Source: Taxillus chinensis
Lineage: Eukaryota; Streptophyta; Magnoliopsida; Santalales; Loranthaceae
Direction of reading: 5' to 3'
Assembly: GCA_023512835.1 (NCBI GenBank)
Contig: CM042091.1
Span: forward strand, 20,787,506 to 20,851,505
DNA: 64,000 nt
The first letter of the stretch is position 1, and the number at the start of each line of letters is the position of its first letter. A model generated the notes under the pieces. The model worked only from the letters and a program-made list of their open reading frames with translations. It did not search any database and had not been told where the DNA came from. Positions 55,752 to 64,000 of the stretch are shown one piece after another. The position numbers and the translations under genes are program-made.

Positions 55752-55890
55752 ACGCCAATTGGACCAATTGGCGTGCAAGCATATTACTGCATACCAGCCT
55801 TCTACATGATGCAAGGAAGCTTGGAGAAGAATTTCACCTAATTTGGAGCTATACGCCAATTGGGAATATGATGTTCAAATTGACATGCAG
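55752..55890. repeat. Two palindromic cassettes, 99 bp apart
   Basis: At 55752-55774 CGCCAATTGG and CCAATTGGCG are perfect arms around one base. At 55851-55890 a decayed version (ACGCCAATTGGG facing CAAATTGACATGCAG). The arm is the GCC variant, unlike the G-box arm in the homologous LTRs. Confidence 0.85.
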
Positions 55891-55999
55891 TCATATTTTT
55901 GCACCGATTCAGTCATTTTGTTATGCTGATCATTCTTTCCTAAAGGACCTTGTTCATATTGTGCTTAGATTGAGAGATTTTAATGTTCGAAGTGTCACT

Positions 56000-56092
56000 T
56001 ATCAAAACTACGTCGTTTTGATAAGTTGTGACAGATGGGCTAGGGCACACTTTATAATACAGCATTCAGGCCCATCCAGCAGATATATAAGG
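56000..56092 (+). promoter_or_regulatory. LTR promoter: ACGT palindrome plus TATA
   Basis: Palindrome TATCAAAAC, core TACGTC, GTTTTGATA at 56000-56023, then TATATAAGG at 56084-56092. Confidence 0.72.
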
Positions 56093-56964
56093 AGGCTGGA
56101 CAACACGTTAGAGGCTTCACAACACGTTAGGGGCTTCATGTTTTTGAAGGAAACCTAGGGAGCAGCCGTGATTTTGGAAACTTGGATTGAAGCTCTGCTG
56201 CGTGGGTGATTAGAAGAAGATGTTGAGTTTTTCCTGTTAGTGTTTGCTTGTAATCATGCGTGAGTGGTCTTTTAATCTAGGGGAGCAATGTAGCCCACTT
56301 GTTGCTGTGCTGAATTTATGGATATTGGGTTTGGATGATTGAGTTTTACATGTTTTATGAATCTGTTCTTATTCTTCTATCTCTAGGAAGTATACACCTA
56401 GGATTCTTAGCCCTAGTCTGGGGCAGATTGAGATTCATAACTTATTTGTAATTGGTGTGATCATTATCCTTTTACAAGTATGATTTATTGGCTTTGCATG
56501 TTTATGTTTTGATGACCATTCAGGCATATAACACTTAAAAGGATTGACAATGACCATTGTAGTACCTTGGCTCATGTTTAGCATGTTTTCAATGAAACAA
56601 TCCCAATAATCATGATTCAGTAGAGATAACATAGGGAGGTGAAATTGTGACCCTAGATGCCTTAATCCTTGATTTAAAACTCCAACGTTTTCTAATTGTT
56701 TCCATTACAATTCAGATTTCAGTAGATATAATTTAAGTCTTTGAAGAGAACACAATTTATTTTCCAAGACTTTATTTGAAGCAAGAATAATTTGGTGGTT
56801 TGAGTTTAAAAGCTAGATAACCTGGTAATCTCTGTGGGATCGACCCCTTTCTTACTGTTGTTCTGTTTAGCATTAACTAAGGGAATTAATAATTTTTGGA
56901 GAAGGGATTTAAACGACATTAGTTTAACTCTTTTAGGGTGACGCTATAAAATTCACGTTCGTCA

Positions 56965-57341
56965 GTACCTATGTGCACACCCGCGCGTTTCTCCAAATGG
57001 AAAGCGAGAATGAGAGCACACCTAGACATGCTCAACACCTATCTCTGGGAAACAATAAAGAACGGACCTTTCACCCCAAAGAGTATGCAGAGAGGTCGGC
57101 TAATGACAAAAGACCCAGATAGTTGGTCTAAGGTAGAGCAAAGAAAAGTAAAGCTCGGCTTCAAGGCAAAAGCCATACTTTTCTCTGCACTCGACGATGA
57201 CATGTTCACGGATGTGCAGGATCTTGAGACTGCTAAAGAAGTATGGGACAAGCTCTGTCTCATCTACGAGGGGGACGAGCAAATACAGGACAACAAGATC
57301 TCCATGCTTAAACAAGAGTATGAAGCCTTCAGATGTGAACC
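56965..57341 (+). pseudogene. Copia gag fragment
   Basis: A UBN2-type Copia gag piece: RFSKWKARMRAHLDML, FKAKAILFSALDDDMF, TAKEVWDKLCLIYEGD and MLKQEYEAFRCEP. It is cut by the Athila-like LTR on the left and by the Copia LTR at 57342 on the right. The frame is open within the piece. It is a different Copia from the one whose LTR follows. Confidence 0.85.
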
Positions 57342-58944
57342 TGTTATTCCCAATGTGAGTTGTTGACAGTTGGCATGCTGATTGTGTTGTCATTGTTGTC
57401 AACCTTGTGATTGCACCATATGAAAGAAAGAGGAGGTCCAGAGAAGCAGATATTATCACATGCAAAAATAGTATTTTAATGATGTTTGGAGCTACAATCA
57501 ATATTGTGTGCAGAAGGCATTATTGATCTATAGTTTATGGGGGACTCACTAGAGAAATTGGAGCACATTTGGCTCTACACGTGAAAAGTCCATGTCACAT
57601 ACAAAGGCAATTCTTGTCCGTTTGCTCTGAAATTTTGAGGACATGTTTATGGCCTAATTTTGAGCCAATTGGGCTCTGCACGTGAAAAGTCCATATCACG
57701 TACAAAGGCAATTCTTGTCTGATTGCTCTGAAATTTTGAGGACATATTTATGACATTATTTGGAGCAACTTTTGTTCTGCACGTGAAAAAGTTTGAGACC
57801 TTCTTCTAGGTCAAAATAGCCATCTAAAATGATATCATGTGCAAATAGGATGATGTGTGCAGGTTTATTTTTAGCTCAGAATTTCACCATATTTTAGGAG
57901 TGGATAGAGGACTTAAGGATCTACATCTTTGCTTTTGACTTCAAGTGAATTTGAGCTCTGTGGAGAAAGTTATGGTCAACATACCGACATCAGCACATGC
58001 AGATCAGAGTTCGCCAGGTGTATGGCTAAGATCTGTTGATTAAGGTGAGCTTGATCCAACGGTTAAGATTATTTCATTTAAATAAGTTTGATCCAATGGG
58101 TAATATTATATTCAAGAATAGATCAATGGTGGAGATTTGGCTGCTGGATTAGGTTAAGAGAGAGGCTTTAACCTAGATCCAAGGGTGGATATTAACTCAA
58201 AGAAAGAGATCAATGGTTAAGAGCTGGCTGCTGATTATATGGGAGGAGATTAGGGTTATATGGTGATATATATACCATAATTTATGTCCTATCTTATGTG
58301 GGTGTTAGGAGAGATAGCTCCAGAGCAATTTTATTGATTATATTTGAGAAAAAGAGAGCTATAGTGACTCTGAATCAACTGAAGATCAAGATCCAGTCAC
58401 AAGGAGCGTGTTCTGATCATTCAAGAGGTCAGAAGGAAGAACCCTAGAGTTAAAGGGTTAGTCTACAACAACAAGAGCTTCTTATTTTGATTTCTCACAG
58501 GTTGGTGATCAAAATCAACTTGCATTTTGGTTGTTTAGGCTGTGGAATTTGAGAAATCAATTTGTTATGATTGTAAGGCTGGAATCAGTGTGATTCGGTC
58601 ATTGTTTTGATTGTGAGAAGATTGTAATTGGGTAGTGAACCCAAGGGCGAGACCCTAAACTTGTATCGAGGCGGTGAGCCTTGGGTAGTAGTGTCTTATC
58701 CTAAATCGCATAGTGGAGATTCTGTGGTTAGCAAATTGCTAATCACGCCGTGGACGTAGCTCTACACATTGTAGGGTGAACCACGTAATTGTTGTGTGCC
58801 TTGTCTTTGTTGTTTTTTTTTTTGGCATACAAACACAGAAATTGAGTTGACTAAAGAGATCGTCAGGGGTAAATAAGAAAAGGGGTAAAAATTAAATTGA
58901 TACACTGATTCACCCCCCCTCTCAGTGCGTGTCTGGGAATTTCA
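57342..58944 (+). mobile_element. 5' LTR of SIRE-like Copia element
   Basis: Starts TGTTATTCCC and ends GGGAATTTCA (1603 bp), imperfectly inverted ends. ATTCACCCCCCCTCTCAG lies near the 3' end. Inserted in the Copia gag fragment after GAACC; the other end is beyond the window. Starts like the LTR ending at 36643. Confidence 0.9.
57576..57800. repeat. Palindromic cassettes in Copia LTR
   Basis: Modules at 57576-57603 and 57677-57704 (CACGTGA facing TCACGTAC in the second), with a half-site TGCACGTGAAA at 57778. Spacing is 101 bp each. Spacer text (GCTCTGAAATTTTGAGGACA) matches the spacer in the Athila-like LTRs. Confidence 0.82.
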
Positions 58945-58947
58945 ATT

Positions 58948-58959
58948 GGTATCAGAGCA
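58948..58959 (+). other. Primer-binding site (tRNA-iMet)
   Basis: TGGTATCAGAGC, a perfect match, three bases after the LTR end. Confidence 0.96.
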
Positions 58960-59030
58960 AGGTGAAACCTGATAGGCTTGATAGCCTGGTTTAGATCTGC
59001 ACAAGAGGTGTTTGTTTTTATTCTTAGGTG

Positions 59031-60960
59031 ATGGATCTTTCTAGTATGAGTATCGAACAGCTATACCAAGTTTTGATGGTACAAACTATCCAGAGATGGA
59101 AGGGTAGGATGTTGAAGTATCTTGCTGCTCAAGGTATTTTTGTTTCTCAAGCAATATCTACCAAGTATACATGTCGAAGAGCCCTGAAATCTGGAATGAT
59201 GCTGATCGAAGAAGCTATGAGGCCGATGCTAAGGCACGACATTTTATTGTGACTGCCTTATCTCGAAAATGAGTATTCAAGGGTGTTGCGGTGTGAGACG
59301 AGCCTTTGATATGTGGAACAAACCGAAGAGTGTTCATGAAGGTGACACTAAGGTCATAGAGGCGAAGTTACGGGTATACAAAGCTCAATATGAAGCTTTG
59401 AAGATGACGAGATCCGATCAGTTGGAAGACTTCTTTAACGAGTGCATGACATAATCAACTGTCAGAGGGTATGGATATGAGATTAGTGACTCCGAAATTG
59501 TAAAGAAAATTTTGAGATCATTGCCTGTGTACAATCCCAAGGTGTCAGCTATAGAAGAAAGTGGACAATATGAGATCATGACATTGGATGGATTAAGAAG
59601 CACATTGGTTGCATATGAGATGAGGGTAGCGAGGCTATGGTGAACCTTCCAAGAAAAAGAAAGAGGAGCCAACAGAGATAGCTTTTCATGCCAAAAAGGG
59701 AAAAGCTAAACTTATCCAAGAAGATACATCTACCAATGGAGATGACACGATAGAGAAGAGGAGTTGCTACAGGCTTTGCTATCTAGAAAATTCAGAAAGA
59801 AGACAAGTCTGAAAAGCAAAGGAAAGGATAAGTCTACCGTGACATGCTTCAATTGTGGAGGCCGTGGACATTTTGCTCAAGAGTGTCCAAGTGAGAAGTT
59901 GGATACAAAGGAGAAAAATGTTAATGATGATCGAGACGGGAAAAAGAAGCCATATTTCCAGAAGAAGAGCAAACAAACAAAGAGAGCGATGAACAAACTA
60001 AGAAACTATCTTAGTGCTTGTTTTGGATGATTCAAGTTCAACCGAGGAGGAGGCATCGAGATGCTATTGAAGAACAAGTATTTATGGTGTCCATGCGACA
60101 ACGAGTCAGGAAGAAGATGAACCTTCACAAGAGGAAGACTGTGAAGAGGAAGAACTAGAGTATGACTTTGGAGAGGAACTGAATCGAGCTCTGAAGAAGA
60201 TTATTGAACAGAGGGCCACAATTAAATCTCTGAAGAAAGAGAAGAAAGCTGTTGAAGTTCTTTTTGATGATTCCAGTAGGTTGATGGAATCAAAAGTGAA
60301 GATTGAAGAGTATATCAAGACTGTAGATGATCTCACTAAAGAACTTGAATTAGGAAGATTAAATGCTGAGCAGTTGGAGGCTGAGGTTTGTGAGCTTAGG
60401 ATACAGCTGCAAAAGAAAGAGTCTACAAATCCAGAAAGCTCAAAAGCAAGGGAAATTAGAATTGATGATCAAGAAGCCAAAATCAAAGGCAAATGCAGTG
60501 AAACCACTAGGCAGGTGTCAAAGCAAGTTGAAAAGCCAAAGACAACTATGAATTAGAAAAAGACTACCATTGTTAATATGAGGCAAGCCCCAGAACATGG
60601 AGTTCAAAGGATTAGAAGATTTGAAGGGTATTGTTTCAGTTGTGGGTAGCAAGGACACAAATCTGAGCAATGTAATAGAACCCGGCAGAGCAGAGGGCAT
60701 AGGTTCAGTTTGGCTTATATCTATTGCTACAGGTGTGGTAAGAAGGGTCACATGGCTAGAAGATGCATGACCATTCTACTAGGACAGATCCCAAAGGAGC
60801 AACATCAACAAGCACAGAGAAAAGTACATAATGGAGTTGATATTAAGGTCGTGAGAACTCAGCAGGTGACAAACGTTATAAAACTTTCATCTAGCAAGAT
60901 GGAGTACAGGCCAAAAGAGAAAGCTAATGTAGCTGAGGTAGCATTAAAGGCAGATAGCAA
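59031..60960 (+). pseudogene. Copia gag, frameshifted, three zinc knuckles
   Basis: Start taken at MDLSSMSIEQL (59031). The FDGTNY block is out of frame near 59070 and returns to frame at RWKGRMLKYLAAQG, so two compensating indels are present. Further frame changes lie near 59150 and 59300 and stops near 59453 and 59641. Then come KVIEAKLRVYKAQYEALKM, EDFFNECMT and a first CCHC knuckle (59844-59885, CFNCGGRGHFAQEC). A coiled-coil stretch follows (60281-60556). A second knuckle at 60632-60673 has an in-frame TAG, and a third is at 60726-60766 (CYRCGKKGHMARRC). Gag would package the RNA; this copy is inactive. Confidence 0.85.
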
Positions 60961-61075
60961 TGATACGACTTGGATACTAGACAGTGGTTGTACATCACAC
61001 ATGACTGGGAATAGGAAGCTTCGAATTTATCTACGAGAGAAGAAACGGTGGCACAATCAAATTTGGTGACAATGG
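60961..61075 (+). pseudogene. Copia protease
   Basis: TTWILDSGCTSHMTGNRKL carries the aspartic protease D-S-G at 60980-60988. The domain then goes out of frame near 61060 (ORF ends at 61069; GAG-pre continues in another frame). It processes gag-pol in active elements. Confidence 0.85.
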
Positions 61076-62340
61076 GTTACCGCAAATCGAGAGGGAAAGG
61101 AAAAGCAAAAATTAGAGGCAATCAGCTGATCGGAAAAAATGTGTATATGGTTGAAGGGTTAAGACACAGTTTGTTGAGTGTCAGTCAACTATGTGATGAT
61201 GGACATGATGTTATTTTTACTAACAAAAGCTGTCTAATCAAGAAGAAGGGATCGACAGATGTGATTGCTAGAGGCAAGAGGACAGATGGAAACTTGTACC
61301 ATATTCAAAGTACAAATGAAGAGACTTGCTGTTTTAGCAAAGCAGTTGAGAATGAGCTATGGCACAGGAGATTAGGGCACCAAAATCAGAAAAATATGAG
61401 AGCCCTAGTAACTAATCAGGCAGTGGCAGATTTGCTTGATCTCCAGAGAGATAGAGATACAGTGTGTGGTGTTTGTCAAGAAGGAAAGCAAACAAGTATA
61501 GTGCACAAACCAAAGGAGCACAACAACTCAAGTTTGCTTAGTCTAATACACACTGATTTATGTGGACCTATGAGAACCAAAGGTACCAATGGCGAGAGGT
61601 ACTTTATGTTATTAATTGATGACTTGATGGACCGACTACTATTATTCATCTCAAGCACAAGAGTGATGCATTCAGATGCTTCAAGGACTACAAGAAAAGA
61701 GTAGAAAATCAGCTTGGGGTTAAAATAAAAGCATTGAGGTCAGATCATGGTAGTGAGTTCACATCTGGAGAGTTTGAGGCTTATTTGGCAAAGTATGGGA
61801 TTCTCCATCAAAAATCTAGCGTCAGAACACCACAGCAAATGGAGTGGTAGAAAGGAAAAACAGAGCAGTTGTGGAAATGGCAAAAACTATGATGATAGAT
61901 AATAATGTTCCACAAAGATTTTGGAAGGAGGCCACACAGGTTGCAGCGTATATGCAAAACAGAACCTTGTTAAGGTCTAATTCTACCAAGACTCCATATG
62001 AATTATGGTATGGGTATAAAGCAACAGTGAAACACTTCAGAGTGTTTGGAAGCCCATGTTATGTCAAGAGGAAGGATCCTATCGGCAAGTTTGATAAGAA
62101 AGCCGATAAAGGGATGTTTTTGGGTTACTCTTACACCAGCAAAGCATACAAGGTTTATAATTATAGGTTACAGAAGTTTGTTGAGAGTTGTGATGTGAAG
62201 GTTGTGGAGATACAGAACTCAGAAGAGACCACAACAATAAAGGTTGATGATCCACTAGGAGAAGAAGCAGAGTCTACCACGACTACTACCAATGAAGATA
62301 AGGAAGTGGCAGGCTTAGGCAGTGATAGTGATTCAGAGAC
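61076..62340 (+). pseudogene. Copia GAG-pre and integrase, frameshifted
   Basis: The His/Cys zinc-binding region lies in LWHRRLGHQNQK and CGVCQEGKQ, followed by the core: LIHTDLCGPM (Asp), IKALRSDHGSEF (Asp) and VERKNRAVV (Glu). The frame changes near 61630 and again near 61835, just before the Glu block. The C-terminal part includes YELWYGYKATVKHFRVFGSP and KGMFLGYSYTSKAYKVYN, the usual Copia integrase-RT bridge. All three catalytic residues are present in the pieces. Confidence 0.9.
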
Positions 62341-63409
62341 GAGAGGCGATACTACCAGAATCACGATCTACTAGAAGAAAGAAGAGTTCAGCGAACTCTC
62401 AAGTGGTAGAGGCTGGTAGAACACAAATCATTGGTGATGCCAATGCACCAATGAGAACAAGAAGACAAATTCAAGCTACAGCTTTAATATCACAAGTTGA
62501 GCCTACATCTGTTGGAGAGGCTCAAGATGATCCTTGTTGGATCAAACCTATGGATGAGGAGCTCGATCAAATTGAGAAAAACAACACATGGGAGCTAGTG
62601 GAAAGACCCAAGAACAAAAATGTGATTGGCCAAAATGGGTCTACAGAAACAAAATGAATGAGGATGGCAAAATCATTCGAAATAAAGCACGACTAGTCTG
62701 TGAAGGTTATTCACAGGTGGAAGGAGTTGACTTTGATGAAACTTTTGCCCCTGTTGCAAGGCTAGAAAGTGTTCGAATGTTTTTGGCAGTTGCTGCACAT
62801 CTAAAATATAAGATTTTTCAGATGGATGTGAAGTCAGCCTTCTTGAATGGAGATCTTGAAGAAGAAGTTTATATGGAACAGCCAGATGGTTTCATACTTG
62901 GAGATGATGAAACCAAGGTATGCAGGTTGAAGAAAGCTCTGTATGGCTTGAAACAGGCACCACTAGCTTGGTATTCAAGGCTAGATAAGTATCTTGGAAG
63001 ACTTCAGTTCAAGAAAGGAACTGTGGACAACAACTTGTATATCAGGAAGAGTGATAGAGGCCAGCTAGTAGTCATTGTATATGTGGATGATATAATATTT
63101 GCCAGTGACAGTGAAGATATATGCAAGCAGTTTTCAGAATTAATGCAGGCAAAATTTGAGATATCTATGATAGGAGAGCTATCATACTTTTTGGGTCTGC
63201 AAGTTGAACAGAGAAAGAATGACATATTCTTATCACAGGCAAAGTACACTAGAGACATGCTGATGAAGTTTGGAATGGGTGATTGTAAGCCCATTTCTAC
63301 CCCTATGGAGGTAAGCTGTCAGATTTCTAAGGATGAAGATGGTCCAAGTGTGGAACAAAAGCTCTATAGGAGCATGATCGGTAGTTTATTATACTTGACA
63401 GCCACATGA
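62341..63409 (+). pseudogene. Copia reverse transcriptase
   Basis: [20 protein letters not shown], one frame change near 62620, then a 273-residue open frame. It contains [37 protein letters not shown], the [13 protein letters not shown] block, the catalytic YVDD at 63080-63091 and [12 protein letters not shown]. It ends with TGA at 63407 where relatives have R-P-D-I (CGA to TGA). It is the best preserved domain of this element. Confidence 0.93.
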
Positions 63410-64000
63410 CCAGATATTATGCAGGCAGTTTGTCTTGTGCCACGATATCAAGCTAATCCAAAAGAGTCACATATGACTGCGGTGAAGTGAATTCTGAGAT
63501 ATGTGAAAGGGACCAGTGATTATGGGCTTTGGTATCCAGAAAATGCAGATTTGACTTTGGTTGCTTACAGTGATGCTAATTGAGAAGGTTGCAGAGATGA
63601 TAGAAAGTCCACCTCCGGTGGAGCATTCTTTTTGGGCAACAGATGTGTTTCCTGGCTCAGTAAGAAACAGGAGAGTGTGTCCTTGAGTACTACAGAGGCA
63701 GAATATATAGCAGTAGCTTCAGCATGCACTCAGGTAATCTGGATGAAGAGACAGCTTAGAGACTTGATTAAGGGAGTTCCGGGCACAACTGTGATAAAAT
63801 GTGACAATCAAAGTGCTATAAATCTGAGTAAGAATAGTGTTCATCATTCCAGGTGTAAGCACATCGACATCAGGTATCATTTTCTGAGAGAAAAAGTGGA
63901 GAGGAAGATTATTCAGTTGGACTTTGTAGTCAGCAAGCAACAAATAGCTGACATATTTACTAAGCCTCTGCCACGAGAATTGTTTGGGCAACATCGAGCT
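63410..64000 (+). pseudogene. Copia RNase H, runs off window
   Basis: PRYQANPKESHMTAVK, TGA at 63488, ILRYVKGTSDYGLWY, YSDAN with TGA at 63581 (Trp position), DRKSTSGGAFFLGNRCVSWL, STTEAEYIAVASACT, CDNQSAINLS, HIDIRYHFLREKVE and ADIFTKPLPREL. The polyprotein and 3' LTR continue beyond 64000. The three TGA stops fit decay of methylated sites. Confidence 0.9.

Larger units (their letters stand above)
55480..56964 (+). mobile_element. 3' LTR of third Athila-like element
   Basis: Starts TGATAACGTGC and ends CACGTTCGTCA (1485 bp). Same family as 22907 and 43081. Cassettes lie at 55752-55890 and the promoter block at 56000-56092. Flank GTACC follows; the left end of the element is lost, so no duplication can be checked. 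Confidence 0.92.

Overview
This window is plant nuclear DNA, most likely from an angiosperm. It consists almost entirely of LTR retrotransposons and their debris. The evidence is primer-binding sites matching plant tRNA-iMet and tRNA-Asp, gag and pol domains of plant Copia (SIRE-like, Tork-like) and Gypsy (Athila/Tat-like, Tekay-like, Reina-like chromovirus) lineages, tiny TRIM elements, and long CT/GA microsatellites. I found no convincing host gene, no tRNA or rRNA gene and nothing prokaryotic. The species cannot be named from sequence alone.

Layout. 1-1527: 5' LTR and gag start of a minus-strand Copia element running off the left edge. 1528-2940: Copia pol scrap and an LTR scrap. 2951-15454: the 3' half of a minus-strand SIRE-like Copia element (RNase H, then an extra ORF 'ORF3-C' with its own TATA box, then the 3' LTR). 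It is broken by a TRIM, by a chromovirus solo LTR, and by a second solo LTR nested in the first. 15455-20490: chromovirus LTR scraps, a second TRIM, then the LTR and gag of a plus-strand Tekay-like element. 20532-36643: gag and 5' LTR of another minus-strand Copia, whose LTR is split by a complete 13.3-kb Athila-like Gypsy element (22907-36234, duplication GATTC). 36644-43080: old degraded sequence, a TRIM scrap, a Gypsy gag relic, and a Tork-like Copia relic between two ~840-bp direct repeats. 43081-46099: LTR and gag of a plus-strand Athila-like element. 46100-54845: a truncated Tekay-like LTR and a Reina-like chromovirus whose pol is split by a 3.5-kb non-coding insertion and by a solo Copia LTR. 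54846-56964: 3' end of a third Athila-like element. 57342-64000: 5' LTR, gag and pol of a plus-strand SIRE-like Copia that leaves the window in RNase H.

Most interesting: elements of two different superfamilies carry, downstream of pol where envelope-like ORFs sit, an ORF with the same architecture. It has an N-terminal region resembling the 'putative plant transposon protein'/DUF1985 type, a linker (in the Gypsy copy with coiled coil, basic stretch and SUMO-interaction-like motif), and a C-terminal Ulp1-like (C48) cysteine protease domain. Each ORF has its own TATA box, and upstream of it lie the same short motifs found in LTRs. Two cis features recur across families: (i) a ~100-bp cassette headed by a ~30-nt palindrome whose sequence changes between copies while its symmetry persists, and (ii) fast-changing arrays of 7-17-nt CpG-rich words at fixed positions in LTRs. 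Together they resemble the protein-plus-motif-array logic of the VANDAL/VANC anti-silencing transposons. That link is inference only.
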